DNA from: an uncultured Roseobacter sp.
GTDB lineage: Bacteria; Pseudomonadota; Alphaproteobacteria; Rhodobacterales; Rhodobacteraceae
Length of the DNA stretch: 64,000 bases
Assembly: GCF_947495275.1 (NCBI RefSeq)
Contig: NZ_CANLYL010000004.1
Span: 248,001 to 312,000 of the forward strand
Reading direction: 5' to 3'
The position numbers and the translations under genes are program-made. Positions 18,810 to 28,084 of this stretch are shown here, one piece after another. The number at the start of each line of letters is the position of its first letter. Positions within the stretch are counted from its first letter, which is position 1. The notes under the pieces are model-generated. The model was not told where the DNA came from, ran no database searches, and was given only the letters and a program-made list of their open reading frames with translations.

Positions 18810-20426
18810 ATGTTTCCCTCCGCCCATACCGATAGTTTCGCCCGGGACAACCTGCCGCCCCAGACAAGCTGGCCCGATCTGCTGATCGAAGGATTTGACT
18901 ACCCAGAACGCCTCAACGCGGCGGTGGAACTGACCGATCAGATGGTGGCGCAGGGGTTCGGCGACAATACGGCGCTGATCGGCAATGGCCGCAGGCGCAC
19001 CTACAAGGAACTCAGCGACTGGACCAACCGGCTGGCCCATGCGCTGGTGGATAATCTGGGTGTCAAACCGGGCAATCGCGTATTGATCCGATCGGCCAAT
19101 AACCCCGCGATGGTCGCCTGCTGGCTGGCCGCCACCAAGGCGGGCGCTGTGGTGGTAAACACCATGCCGATGCTGCGCGCCGGAGAGCTTTCTGCGATTG
19201 TCGACAAGGCCGAGATCAGCCACGCGCTCTGCGACACGCGGTTGATGGATGAGATGACGGCCTGCGCCAAATCGAGCACGTTCCTGAAGTCGGTGGCGGG
19301 TTTTGACGGCACCTCGAACCATGATGCGGAGCTGGACCGTCTGGCGCTGGAAAAGCCGGTTCAGTTCGACGCGGTGGCGACCGCGCAGGATGATGTGGCG
19401 CTTCTGGGGTTCACCTCCGGCACCACGGGCAGCCCCAAGGCAACCATGCATTTTCATCGTGACCTGCTGATCATTGCCGATGGCTATGCTCGCGAGGTTC
19501 TGGGCGTGACCCCTGAGGATGTGTTTGTCGGATCGCCGCCGCTGGCCTTTACCTTTGGTCTGGGTGGGTTGGCGATCTTTCCCTTGCGGTTTGGCGCCGC
19601 GGCCACGTTGCTGGAAACCGCGTCCCCGCCCAATATGATTGAAATCATTGAGAAATACCGCGCCACGGTCTGTTTCACCGCGCCCACGGCCTATCGGGCG
19701 ATGCTTGCGGCGATGGAGGAGGGCGCGGACCTCAGCAGCCTGCGCGCCGCCGTTTCTGCGGGGGAGACGCTGCCCGCACCGGTCTATCACGACTGGCAGG
19801 AGAAAACCGGCAAGCCGATGCTGGATGGCATCGGGGCGACGGAATTGCTGCATATTTTCATTTCCAACCGATTTGACGATCACAGGGCCGCCTGTACCGG
19901 CAAACCGGTGCGCGGATATCAGGCGAAAATCGTGGATGATCAGGGGCGTGACGTGCCGCATGGTACCGTGGGGCGGCTGGCCGTGCGCGGCCCGACCGGG
20001 TGCCGCTATCTCGCCGATGACCGGCAGATGGCCTATGTGAAGGACGGCTGGAACATCACCGGCGACAGTTTCATGATGGACGCAGAGGGGTATCTGCATT
20101 TTGCGGCGCGCAACGACGATATGATCGTCTCGTCAGGCTACAATATCGCGGGGCCGGAGGTTGAGGCGGCGCTGCTGTCGCACCGGGCGGTCGCAGAATG
20201 TGGCGTGGTGGCGGCCCCTGACGCCGCGCGCGGCAATATTGTACAGGCGCATGTTGTTCTGGTGGAGGGGTTCGCGGGCGATGAGGCCTTGGTGAAAGAC
20301 CTGCAAGATCATGTCAAAGAGCGGATCGCCCCCTACAAATACCCCCGGGACATCCGGTTCATTCCCGCCTTGCCAAAAACGGCGACCGGTAAAATACAGC
20401 GTTTCGCGTTGAGAGAAGATAAATGA
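18810..20426 (+). CDS. 2-aminobenzoate-CoA ligase-like AMP-dependent synthetase
   Basis: ANL-superfamily acyl-CoA ligase of 538 residues. The AMP-binding P-loop [13 protein letters not shown] lies near residues 197-209, the GATEL motif near 349, and the C-terminal catalytic Lys in the motif TGKIQRF near 531. The N-terminal region and lack of a TIM-type linker resemble benzoate/2-aminobenzoate ligases. The ATG at 18810 is preferred over a GTG one codon before. Its stop overlaps the tryptophan dioxygenase start by four bases, and kynureninase (which yields anthranilate) follows, so anthranilate is the most probable substrate. Confidence 0.75.
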   Translation: MFPSAHTDSFARDNLPPQTSWPDLLIEGFDYPERLNAAVELTDQMVAQGFGDNTALIGNGRRRTYKELSDWTNRLAHALVDNLGVKPGNRVLIRSANNPAMVACWLAATKAGAVVVNTMPMLRAGELSAIVDKAEISHALCDTRLMDEMTACAKSSTFLKSVAGFDGTSNHDAELDRLALEKPVQFDAVATAQDDVALLGFTSGTTGSPKATMHFHRDLLIIADGYAREVLGVTPEDVFVGSPPLAFTFGLGGLAIFPLRFGAAATLLETASPPNMIEIIEKYRATVCFTAPTAYRAMLAAMEEGADLSSLRAAVSAGETLPAPVYHDWQEKTGKPMLDGIGATELLHIFISNRFDDHRAACTGKPVRGYQAKIVDDQGRDVPHGTVGRLAVRGPTGCRYLADDRQMAYVKDGWNITGDSFMMDAEGYLHFAARNDDMIVSSGYNIAGPEVEAALLSHRAVAECGVVAAPDAARGNIVQAHVVLVEGFAGDEALVKDLQDHVKERIAPYKYPRDIRFIPALPKTATGKIQRFALREDK

Positions 20427-21244
20427 CCGACACCCCGTCGCATGGCGCGAAAATGGATTTTGCCAAGGACATGTCCTATGGCGATTATCTGCACCTCGAT
20501 CCGATCCTGAACGCGCAACACCCCAGGTCTGAGGCCCATGACGAGATGCTGTTCATCGTACAGCACCAGACGTCGGAGCTGTGGATGCGTCTGGCCATTC
20601 ACGAGCTTGCAGCGGCGCGCGGGTCCATCGCCGGGGGGCAATTGCAACCGGCGTTCAAGATGCTGTCCCGCGTGGCGCGGATTTTTGAACAACTCAACAG
20701 TGCCTGGGATGTGCTGCGAACCATGACGCCCAGCGAATACACCGCCTTTCGGCCGTCTTTGGGCAATTCTTCGGGGTTCCAGTCCCATCAATACCGGCTG
20801 ATCGAATTCATTCTGGGCAATCGAAATGCGGGGTTGCTGAAGCTTCACGCCCACAAGGAAGACGCCACGGCGGCGCTGGCGGCGGAATTGGCGCGTCCGA
20901 GCCTTTATCAGGTGGCATTGCACCTGCTGTCCGAACGGCTGGGCCATGCGGATGTGGCAGGGCCTGCGGCGCAGACTGCCTGGCAGTCGCAAGACCAGAT
21001 ACAGGCGCTTTGGCAAGAGGTTTACGAAGACCCCGCAGAGCATTGGGAAATCTATGAACTGGCGGAAAAGCTGGTCGATCTCGAAGACTACTTCCGGCGC
21101 TGGCGTTTTAACCATGTCACCACCGTAGAGCGCATCATCGGGTTCAAACGGGGCACAGGGGGCACATCAGGTGTTGGCTATTTGCGAAAAATGCTGGAAG
21201 TTGAGCTGTTTCCAGAGCTCTGGCACGTGAGAGGGGCCTTGTAG
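20423..21244 (+). CDS. kynA: Tryptophan 2,3-dioxygenase
   Basis: Haem enzyme of 273 residues that opens the indole ring of L-tryptophan to N-formylkynurenine. Visible residues: active-site H48 in [11 protein letters not shown], substrate-binding R110 in FRPSLG, proximal haem ligand H231 in [11 protein letters not shown], and the GTGGTSG loop at 244-250 that contacts the substrate. Length fits the bacterial enzyme (about 280). The start overlaps the ligase stop. It ends in TAG and the kynureninase GTG follows with no intervening base in the same reading frame. Confidence 0.95.
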   Translation: MTDTPSHGAKMDFAKDMSYGDYLHLDPILNAQHPRSEAHDEMLFIVQHQTSELWMRLAIHELAAARGSIAGGQLQPAFKMLSRVARIFEQLNSAWDVLRTMTPSEYTAFRPSLGNSSGFQSHQYRLIEFILGNRNAGLLKLHAHKEDATAALAAELARPSLYQVALHLLSERLGHADVAGPAAQTAWQSQDQIQALWQEVYEDPAEHWEIYELAEKLVDLEDYFRRWRFNHVTTVERIIGFKRGTGGTSGVGYLRKMLEVELFPELWHVRGAL

Positions 21245-22435
21245 GTGGCTGAAATACTTAGGAAAGAGGTCTTCTGCTTGCCAGAGGGTCTGATCTATCT
21301 GGACGGCAATTCGCTGGGGCCGATGCCGCAGGATATTCCCGATACATTGAACGGGATGTTGACCCGCGAATGGGGGCAATTGCTGATCAAGGGCTGGAAT
21401 GCCGCCGGGTGGATGGATCAGCCCGCGCGTGTGGGGGACATGGTCGGGCGGCTCATCGGGGCACCGCACGGCAGCGTCGTGATGGGTGATACGCTCTCGA
21501 TCAAGGTCTATCAGGCGGTTGCCGCGGGGCTGAAGATGAACCCGGATCGCCGCGTGATCCTGTCGGATACCGGTAATTTCCCCACAGATCTCTATATGGT
21601 CGAAGGGCTGATCAAGACGCTGGATCAGGGGTTTGAGCTGCGTACGGTGGCCCCTGAAGATGTATCGGATGCGATCACCGAAGAGGTTGCCGTCGTGCTG
21701 TTGACGCAGGTGGATTACCGTACGGGTCGGGTGCATGACATGGATGCGATCACGCGCGCGGCGCAGGCGCGCGGCGCGGTGATGATCTGGGATTTGGCGC
21801 ATTCCGCCGGCGCGATTCCGGTCGATCTGGCCGCTTCAAAGGCGGAAATGGCGGTGGGCTGCACCTATAAGTATCTCAATGGCGGGCCGGGGGCCCCTGC
21901 CTTCATCTATGTGCGGCCCGATCTGGCGGAGACGATCCAGCCTGCGCTGAGTGGCTGGCTTGGCCATGCGGCGCCCTTTGATTTCACGCTGAACTATCAC
22001 CCCGGGGCAGGGATTGAACGCATGCGCGTCGGCACGCCGCCGGTGATGCAGATGACAGCGCTGGAGGCCGCAATGCGCGTCTGGGACGATGTGGACATGC
22101 AGGAGTTGCGCGCCGCGTCCATCGCCCTTCAGGAGCAATTCATCGCCGATGTCGAGGCGCGGGTGCCAAGCCTGACGCTGGCCAGCCCGCGTGACGCTGA
22201 GCGGCGCGGCAGTCAGGTGTCGTTCCGTTTTGAGCAGGGCTATGCCGCGATGCAGGCGCTGATCCATATGGATGTGATTGGCGATTTCCGCGCGCCGGAT
22301 ATCATGCGTTTTGGTTTCACGCCGCTTTATGTCGATGCGGGTGATGTCACCACGGCGGTGGACCGGATCGCCAAAGTGATGGACGAAAAGCTCTGGGATG
22401 ATCCAAAGTACAGGGCACGCAACAGGGTGACATGA
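21245..22435 (+). CDS. kynU: Kynureninase
   Basis: PLP-dependent enzyme of 396 residues that cleaves kynurenine to anthranilate and alanine. The N-terminal YLDGNSLGPMP is at 18-28, the Schiff-base Lys is K209 in GCTYKYLNGGPGAPAF, and the Asp contacting the PLP ring lies in WDLAHSAG near 183. The GTG start follows the kynA TAG directly; the SD-like GAGAGGGG lies about nine bases before. A separate arylformamidase (kynB) that should act between kynA and kynU is not present in the window. Confidence 0.93.
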   Translation: MAEILRKEVFCLPEGLIYLDGNSLGPMPQDIPDTLNGMLTREWGQLLIKGWNAAGWMDQPARVGDMVGRLIGAPHGSVVMGDTLSIKVYQAVAAGLKMNPDRRVILSDTGNFPTDLYMVEGLIKTLDQGFELRTVAPEDVSDAITEEVAVVLLTQVDYRTGRVHDMDAITRAAQARGAVMIWDLAHSAGAIPVDLAASKAEMAVGCTYKYLNGGPGAPAFIYVRPDLAETIQPALSGWLGHAAPFDFTLNYHPGAGIERMRVGTPPVMQMTALEAAMRVWDDVDMQELRAASIALQEQFIADVEARVPSLTLASPRDAERRGSQVSFRFEQGYAAMQALIHMDVIGDFRAPDIMRFGFTPLYVDAGDVTTAVDRIAKVMDEKLWDDPKYRARNRVT

Positions 22436-22507
22436 GCGCCACCCGGCACCAAAGTCTGAAATAATAGAACGGACGCAAAGACGCCTCAACAACATGGGAG
22501 ATACGAG

Positions 22508-23656
22508 ATGAAATTACGATCCTTGATGCTGGCCGCAGGTCTTGCGGCGCTTGCCTCCGTCGGCCTGGCCGATGGACACGCGGGTAAGGTCAAAGTGGGC
22601 ATGATCACCACGCTGTCAGGCGGCGGTGCCGGACTGGGCATTGATGTGCGCGACGGGTTTCTGCTGGCCACGAAAATGGCCGGAAACGAGAACCTCGAAG
22701 TGGTGGTCGAGGACGATCAGCGCAAACCCGAGATCGCCGTGCAACTGGCCGACAAGATGATTCAGTCCGAAAAAGTCGACATCATGACCGGGATTATCTG
22801 GTCCAACCTTGCGATGGCCGTGGTGCCTGCCGCAACTGCGCAGGGCAAATTCTACATCTCGCCCAACGCGGGGCCTTCGGCCCTGGCGGGCAAGGGGTGT
22901 CATCCGCTTTACTTCAACGTGGCCTGGCAGAATGACAACCTGCATGAGGCCGCCGGGGCCTATGCCAATGACGCAGGGTATGAGAACAGCTTTATCCTTG
23001 CGCCGAATTATCCGGCCGGGCAGGACGCGCTCACAGGCTACAAACGCATGTATGGCGGCGCGCTTGCAGGTGAAATCTACACCAAACTGGGCCAGACCGA
23101 TTATGCCGCAGAAATTGCGCAGATCCGGGCGTCGGGGGCGGATTCGGTTTTCTTCTTCCTGCCCGGCGGCATGGGGATTTCGTTCTTGAAGCAGTATGCG
23201 GGTTCCGGTGTTGACCTGCCGGTTGTAGGTCCCGCCTTCAGCTTTGATCAGGGCATTCTGCAGGCCGTAGGTGACGCCGCATTGGGCGTGAAAAACACCA
23301 GCCAGTGGAACAAGGACATCGACAATGCCGCCAACAAGGCCTTTGTCGAAGGGTTTCAGGCGGAATACGGGCGTTTGCCGTCGCTTTATGCAAGTCAGGG
23401 CTATGACGCGGCCAATCTGATCCTGAGTGCGATGGCTGAGGCGGATGTCAGTGATGCCGATGCCTTCCGCGCGGCACTGGCGGCAGCGAAATTCGATTCC
23501 GTCCGCGGCGATTTCAAATTCGGCAGCAACCAGCACCCGGTACAGGATTTCTACGTGCGCGAGGTGATCAAGGAAGGTGATGTCTTCACCAACAAGATCA
23601 TCTCCGCCAGCCTGACCGACCACGCGGATGCCTATGCCGCCGAGTGCAGCTACTAA
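22508..23656 (+). CDS. ABC transporter substrate-binding protein, LivJ type
   Basis: Periplasmic binding protein of 382 residues in the Peripla_BP_6 (branched-chain amino acid type) family. Signal peptide about 1-21 ending at ...VGLA before DGHAG. The mature N terminus GKVKVGMITTLSGGGAGLG is typical of the fold. It follows kynureninase by 72 bases and is followed by LysE, two permeases and two ATPases in the same direction. By context it may bind tryptophan, kynurenine, anthranilate or a related aromatic; the family alone does not determine this. Confidence 0.8.
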   Translation: MKLRSLMLAAGLAALASVGLADGHAGKVKVGMITTLSGGGAGLGIDVRDGFLLATKMAGNENLEVVVEDDQRKPEIAVQLADKMIQSEKVDIMTGIIWSNLAMAVVPAATAQGKFYISPNAGPSALAGKGCHPLYFNVAWQNDNLHEAAGAYANDAGYENSFILAPNYPAGQDALTGYKRMYGGALAGEIYTKLGQTDYAAEIAQIRASGADSVFFFLPGGMGISFLKQYAGSGVDLPVVGPAFSFDQGILQAVGDAALGVKNTSQWNKDIDNAANKAFVEGFQAEYGRLPSLYASQGYDAANLILSAMAEADVSDADAFRAALAAAKFDSVRGDFKFGSNQHPVQDFYVREVIKEGDVFTNKIISASLTDHADAYAAECSY

Positions 23657-23692
23657 GAGCGCCGCACTTTCGGGCCGCACCGCCAAGGGATC

Positions 23693-24313
23693 ATGCCGAT
23701 GGAAATTCTGCCCCTTCTACCGCCAATCCTCTTGGCGGCACTGATTGCCTCGGCTTCGCCGGGCCCTGCCACGCTGGCCATCGCGGCCACCTCCATGTCG
23801 CGGGGTGCCGGCGCAGGGCTGCGGCTTGCGGCGGGCGTGTTGACCGGATCGTTGATCTGGTCGAGCGCTGCTGCGGCGGGGCTGGCGGCGCTGATGCTGC
23901 GGCACGGCTGGGCGGTGGAGGTCATTCGCTATGCGGGCGCCGCCTATCTCTTCTGGCTGGCCTTCAAATCCCTGCGCGCGGCCTGGCGGGGCGGTTTGAG
24001 TGAGGGGGTCGCGCCCGCGCGTCACGCCTTTCGGCGCGGGTTGTTGCTACATCTCACGAACCCCAAGGCGATCTTCTTTTTCGGCGCGCTCTACGCGGTG
24101 ATCCTCTCTCCCGGGCAGAGCCCGGCGGCGCTCGGCCTCATCGTCGGCGCTGTCGGCCTGCAAAGCGCTGTGGTCTTTCTGGGTTACGCGCTGCTCTTTT
24201 CGCGCCCCGGCCCGATGCGCCTGTACCGGCGCGGCGCGCGCGGCATAAATGCGCTTGCAGGCATGGCCTTCGCCGGGCTTGGCCTGCGCTTGCTGACCAG
24301 CCGCCTAGCATGA
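23693..24313 (+). CDS. LysE/RhtB family amino-acid exporter
   Basis: Inner-membrane protein of 206 residues with about six hydrophobic segments. The family signature near the N terminus (SASPGPATLAIAATS, about 20-34) and the later LTNPKAIFFFGA are characteristic of LysE/RhtB/YggA exporters. Ribosome site AAGGGA precedes the ATG. It is inserted between the binding protein and the permeases of an uptake system, and its stop overlaps the next permease start. It might release excess amino acid or a toxic intermediate such as anthranilate or alanine; that is inference. Confidence 0.8.
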   Translation: MPMEILPLLPPILLAALIASASPGPATLAIAATSMSRGAGAGLRLAAGVLTGSLIWSSAAAAGLAALMLRHGWAVEVIRYAGAAYLFWLAFKSLRAAWRGGLSEGVAPARHAFRRGLLLHLTNPKAIFFFGALYAVILSPGQSPAALGLIVGAVGLQSAVVFLGYALLFSRPGPMRLYRRGARGINALAGMAFAGLGLRLLTSRLA

Positions 24314-25227
24314 GCCTGCTGCTGCTGATCGAACAGGTCCTGAACGGCCTGCAATTCGGCGTGATGCTATTCTTGATGGCTGCCGGTCTGACGCTGATCT
24401 TTGGCGTCATGGGGCTGATCAATCTGGCGCATGGCTCGCTCTATATGGTCGGCGCTTTTGCGGCGGCGGCTGTGGCGGGGGCGACGGGGTCATTCCTGCT
24501 GGCGCTGATGGCCAGTCTGACGGCGGCGGCCGTTGCCGGAGCGCTCATTGAGCTTCTGGTGATCCGCCGCCTCTATGACCGTGATCACCTCGATCAGGTG
24601 CTCGCCACCTTCGCGCTGATCCTGATCTTTTCCGAAGGTACGCGCTGGGTCTTCGGCTCCTTCCCGCTGTTTCTGGACATTCCTGCGGCACTTTCGGGTC
24701 CGGTCACCTTGCCCGGCGGCATCCAGTATCCGGCATACCGGTTGCTGATCATCGCCGTGGGGCTGGTGATCGCCTTCGGCCTTTTTCAGCTGATCGCGCG
24801 CACCCGTATCGGCATCCGGATCAGGGCAGGTGAAAGCGACCGGGAGATGATTGCGGCCCTTGGGGTCGATATCTCCAGGCTCTACACCATCGTCTTTGCG
24901 CTGGGTGCTGCCCTGGCTGGTCTGGCGGGGGCGCTGGTCGGGGCCATTCAATCGGTGCAGGTGGGCATGGGAGAGCCGGTGCTGATCCTCGCCTTCGTGG
25001 TGATCGTCATCGGTGGCATCGGATCGATCAAGGGAGCCTTTGTGGGTGCTTTGCTGGTGGGGCTGACCGACACGCTGGGCGGGGTACTGCTGCCGGGGGT
25101 CTTCGGCACCTTCATGGAGGCCTCGGCAGCCACCGCGATAGGCTCGTCACTGGCGTCGATGTCGATCTATATCCTGATGGCCGGGGTCTTGCTCTTCCGG
25201 CCCACCGGGCTTTACGGGACCGCCTGA
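24310..25227 (+). CDS. Branched-chain-type ABC permease, LivH
   Basis: Permease of 305 residues of the LivH family with about eight hydrophobic segments. The motif LINLAHGSLYMVGAF lies at about 37-51, and the coupling region RAGESDREMIAALGVD lies near 175-190. ATGA overlap with the LysE stop. It forms the membrane channel with the LivM-type protein that starts one base after its stop region. Confidence 0.85.
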   Translation: MSLLLLIEQVLNGLQFGVMLFLMAAGLTLIFGVMGLINLAHGSLYMVGAFAAAAVAGATGSFLLALMASLTAAAVAGALIELLVIRRLYDRDHLDQVLATFALILIFSEGTRWVFGSFPLFLDIPAALSGPVTLPGGIQYPAYRLLIIAVGLVIAFGLFQLIARTRIGIRIRAGESDREMIAALGVDISRLYTIVFALGAALAGLAGALVGAIQSVQVGMGEPVLILAFVVIVIGGIGSIKGAFVGALLVGLTDTLGGVLLPGVFGTFMEASAATAIGSSLASMSIYILMAGVLLFRPTGLYGTA

Positions 25228-25228
25228 G

Positions 25229-26212
25229 ATGATCCGCGAGCCCCATATCAACACAGCGCTTTTCCTGCTGCTGCCGGTCACGGCAGGGGTGGCATGGCTG
25301 CTGGACGAACCTTTCATCATCACGCTTACAACCAAAGTGGCCATTCTGGCACTGGCGGGCGTCGGGCTGAACATCGCGCTGGGGCTTGGCGGGCTGGTCA
25401 GTCTCGGTCATGCGGCGTTTTTCGGCATCGGGGGCTATGCCATGGGCATTCTGGCATCCCACGCACAATCCTACGTACCGCTGATGGAGGTGCCGTTCCT
25501 CATCGAAGGCACCAAATCCATGCCTGTGATCTGGCTGGTTGCGGTGATCGCCGGGGGGCTGGCGGCGCTGGCCATCGGCGCGCTTTCCTTGCGAACCTCG
25601 GGTGTCTATTTCATCATGATCACGCTCGCTTTTGGGCAGATGCTCTATTATTTCGCGATCAGCTGGCCCGCCTATGGTGGCGAAGACGGTCTGTCTATCT
25701 ACGTGCGCAACGGCTTTCCGGGGCTCAATACGCTGGACCCGGTGCAGTTTTTCGGCCTCGCCTTTGCGGCGCTGGCCTTCGTGCTGTTCCTTGCCGGTCG
25801 GCTGGCCGCCGCGCCTTTCGGGCTGGCGCTTTGTGCTGCGCGCCAGAACGCCGAAAGGGTCGAGACCGTGGGTCTGTCGCCCTACCGGCTGCGGCTGCTG
25901 GCCTTTGTCATCTCCGGGGCGATCACGGCACTCGCGGGCGCGCTTTTTGCCGATCTCAATCGCTTTGTCAGCCCCACCATGCTGAGCTGGCAGATGTCGG
26001 GCGAGATCATGATCTTTGTGATCCTTGGCGGGGTGGGGCGTCTTTATGGCCCGGTTGCAGGGGCTGCGCTCTTCATCCTGCTGGAACATATCCTTGGGGG
26101 TCTGTCGGATTTCTGGCACATCTATCTGGGCCTGCTGTTGCTGTTGGTCGTGCTCTTTGCGCGCGGCGGCATGATCGGGTCCCTCGTCCGCCGGGAGCTT
26201 GCCCATGACTGA
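25229..26212 (+). CDS. Branched-chain-type ABC permease, LivM
   Basis: Permease of 327 residues. The signature NIALGLGGLVSLGHAAFFGIG near residues 47-66 and the coupling helix CAARQNAERVETVGL near 200-214 are typical of LivM. It lies immediately after LivH and overlaps the ATPase start by eight bases. Confidence 0.85.
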   Translation: MIREPHINTALFLLLPVTAGVAWLLDEPFIITLTTKVAILALAGVGLNIALGLGGLVSLGHAAFFGIGGYAMGILASHAQSYVPLMEVPFLIEGTKSMPVIWLVAVIAGGLAALAIGALSLRTSGVYFIMITLAFGQMLYYFAISWPAYGGEDGLSIYVRNGFPGLNTLDPVQFFGLAFAALAFVLFLAGRLAAAPFGLALCAARQNAERVETVGLSPYRLRLLAFVISGAITALAGALFADLNRFVSPTMLSWQMSGEIMIFVILGGVGRLYGPVAGAALFILLEHILGGLSDFWHIYLGLLLLLVVLFARGGMIGSLVRRELAHD

Positions 26213-26960
26213 GGCGCTTTTGCAGATCAAAGGATTGCGCAAGGCCTTCGGGGCCTTGGTGGCGACGGATGACGTATCACTGACCCTCAGGCGTGGCGAA
26301 ATCCACGCGCTGATCGGCCCCAACGGGGCGGGCAAATCGACCCTGATCAAGCAGATTGCAGGCGGATTAAAACCTGATGCCGGTGAAATTTGGTGGGGCG
26401 GTCAGGAGATCACAGCACTCAGCACCGTGGCGCGCGCCCGCGCCGGGCTGGGGCGCACGTTCCAGATATCGGCGCTGGCCATGGACTATACGGTTTTGCA
26501 AAATGCCGTGCTGGGTGCACTGGGGCGACAGGGCGGGGTCTGGCGGTTTTTCGCCCCGGTCATGAAGGACCCCGATTTGCGGGAGGCTGCGATGGCCGCG
26601 TTGACCCGCGTCGGGCTGGCGGATCAGGCGCATAGGCGCACCGCCGAGCTCAGCCATGGTCAGCGTCGCCTGCTGGAAGTGGCGGTTGCCCTGACCCTCG
26701 CGCCGCGCGCCTTCCTGATGGATGAACCCATGGCGGGTCTGGGGGCCAGCGGGTCCAAACGCCTCACCGGGTTTCTCGACGATCTGCGCCATGAAGCGCC
26801 GATCCTGCTGGTGGAGCACGATATGGACGCGGTCTTTGCCCTGGCCGACCGCATTTCTGTTCTGGTCTACGGCAAGATCATTGCCACGGGCACCGCAGAT
26901 GAGATCAAGGCCCACCCGGAGGTGCGCGAAGCCTATCTGGGCGAAGAGGTGCCGGGATGA
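26205..26960 (+). CDS. Branched-chain-type ABC ATPase, LivG
   Basis: ATPase of 251 residues from the ATG at 26205; a TTG two codons earlier is less likely. Walker A GPNGAGKST near 36-44, signature LSHGQRR near 144-150 (His instead of the usual Gly at the third position, as often seen in LivG proteins), Walker B AFLMDEPMAG near 164-173. The C-terminal ending HPEVREAYLGEE is the classical LivG tail. The stop overlaps the LivF start. Confidence 0.85.
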   Translation: MTEALLQIKGLRKAFGALVATDDVSLTLRRGEIHALIGPNGAGKSTLIKQIAGGLKPDAGEIWWGGQEITALSTVARARAGLGRTFQISALAMDYTVLQNAVLGALGRQGGVWRFFAPVMKDPDLREAAMAALTRVGLADQAHRRTAELSHGQRRLLEVAVALTLAPRAFLMDEPMAGLGASGSKRLTGFLDDLRHEAPILLVEHDMDAVFALADRISVLVYGKIIATGTADEIKAHPEVREAYLGEEVPG

Positions 26961-27646
26961 GCTTTCTGACACTTGAAGGGATCGAAGCCTATTACGGACC
27001 CAGCCAGGCGCTTTTCGGCGTCGATCTTGCCCTTGGCGAAGGCGAGGTCTGTGCGCTGATGGGGCGCAACGGGATGGGCAAATCTTCCACCATCAAGGTC
27101 ATTTGCCGCCTGCTGGATCATGCGCGCGGCAGCCTGCGGTTTGACGGGCAGGACCTTGCGTCTTTGCCACCCCACAAAGCGGCCCGCGCGGGGCTGGGGC
27201 TGGTGCCGGAGGGCCGACGCTGTTTTCCCAACCTGAGCGTTTATGAAAACCTGATTGCCGCCGCCCGCCCGGGCCCTTGGGATTTCGCGCGGGTGTCGGA
27301 CCTGTTTCCGCGGCTGGCAGAGCGGCGCGATCAGTCTGCCGCGTCGCTGTCGGGGGGCGAGCAACAGATGCTCAGCCTCGGGCGGGCGCTGATGACGAAC
27401 CCGCGGCTTTTGCTGCTGGATGAGGCCACCGAAGGTCTGGCCCCGGTGGTGCGGCAGGAAATCTGGGCGGCGGTTCGCAGGCTCAAATCAGAGACAGGCA
27501 TGGCGCTGCTGGTGGTTGACAAATCACTGGCCGAGCTGCGTCAGGTGGCGGATCAATGCGTTATTCTCGAACGGGGAACGACCGTCTGGTCAGGTCCCAT
27601 GGCGGAGGTCACATCAACCGTCGCAGATCAATATCTGGGCGTCTGA
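26957..27646 (+). CDS. Branched-chain-type ABC ATPase, LivF
   Basis: Second ATPase of the transporter, 229 residues. Walker A GRNGMGKSS near 36-44, LSGGEQQ signature near 131-137, Walker B LLLLDEATEGL near 151-161 and the C-terminal VADQYLGV typical of LivF. Slightly shorter than the usual 235. It shares the operon with LivG through an ATGA overlap. Confidence 0.85.
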   Translation: MSFLTLEGIEAYYGPSQALFGVDLALGEGEVCALMGRNGMGKSSTIKVICRLLDHARGSLRFDGQDLASLPPHKAARAGLGLVPEGRRCFPNLSVYENLIAAARPGPWDFARVSDLFPRLAERRDQSAASLSGGEQQMLSLGRALMTNPRLLLLDEATEGLAPVVRQEIWAAVRRLKSETGMALLVVDKSLAELRQVADQCVILERGTTVWSGPMAEVTSTVADQYLGV

Positions 27647-27670
27647 AACGCGCCGGAGGAAAGGACACCC

Positions 27671-28084
27671 ATGTCTCATCAGATCATTCATCCCGAAGGC
27701 TGGAAACCCGCGAAGGGCTATGCCAATGGCGTGCTGTGTGACAACGGTACGCTCTATGTGGGGGGGCAGATCGGCTGGACGGCGGATCAGGTTTTTGAAG
27801 CGCATGACTTCATCGGGCAAATGCGCCAGGCGCTGATCAACATCCGCGCCGTGGTCGAGGCCGCTGGCGGGCAGGCGGGGGATATCACGCGCCTGACCTG
27901 GTATGTGACAGACAAGGCCGAGTATCTCGCGCATCAGGCCGAGGTGGGCGCGGCCTACCGCGAGGTGCTGGGCCGGAATTTTCCGGCGATGACCATGGTG
28001 GTTGTCGCGGGGCTGGTGGAAGATGCCGCCCGGGTGGAAATCGAGGCGACGGCTGTCATTTCCGCTCAGGCGCGCCCGGCCTGA
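27671..28084 (+). CDS. RidA family protein
   Basis: YjgF/YER057c/UK114-family protein of 137 residues; such proteins hydrolyse reactive enamines/imines, and some subgroups deaminate aminomuconate. The catalytic Arg-containing strand is probably DITRLTWYVTD (near 77-87), and the C-terminal AARVEIEATAVI is typical. It is the last gene of the kynurenine operon, 24 bases after LivF with AGGAAAGG before the ATG, suggesting removal of an imine or amino intermediate of anthranilate breakdown. Its end overlaps the convergent znuB end by 19 bases. Confidence 0.75.
   Translation: MSHQIIHPEGWKPAKGYANGVLCDNGTLYVGGQIGWTADQVFEAHDFIGQMRQALINIRAVVEAAGGQAGDITRLTWYVTDKAEYLAHQAEVGAAYREVLGRNFPAMTMVVVAGLVEDAARVEIEATAVISAQARPA

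Noticed and set aside
18633-20099. Minus-strand open frame of 488 codons opposite the CoA ligase
   Set aside because: Antisense to an enzyme with an intact P-loop and catalytic Lys; no recognisable domain.
25112-26350. 412-codon minus-strand open frame across the LivM-type permease
   Set aside because: Arg/Gln/His-rich shadow of a hydrophobic membrane protein gene.
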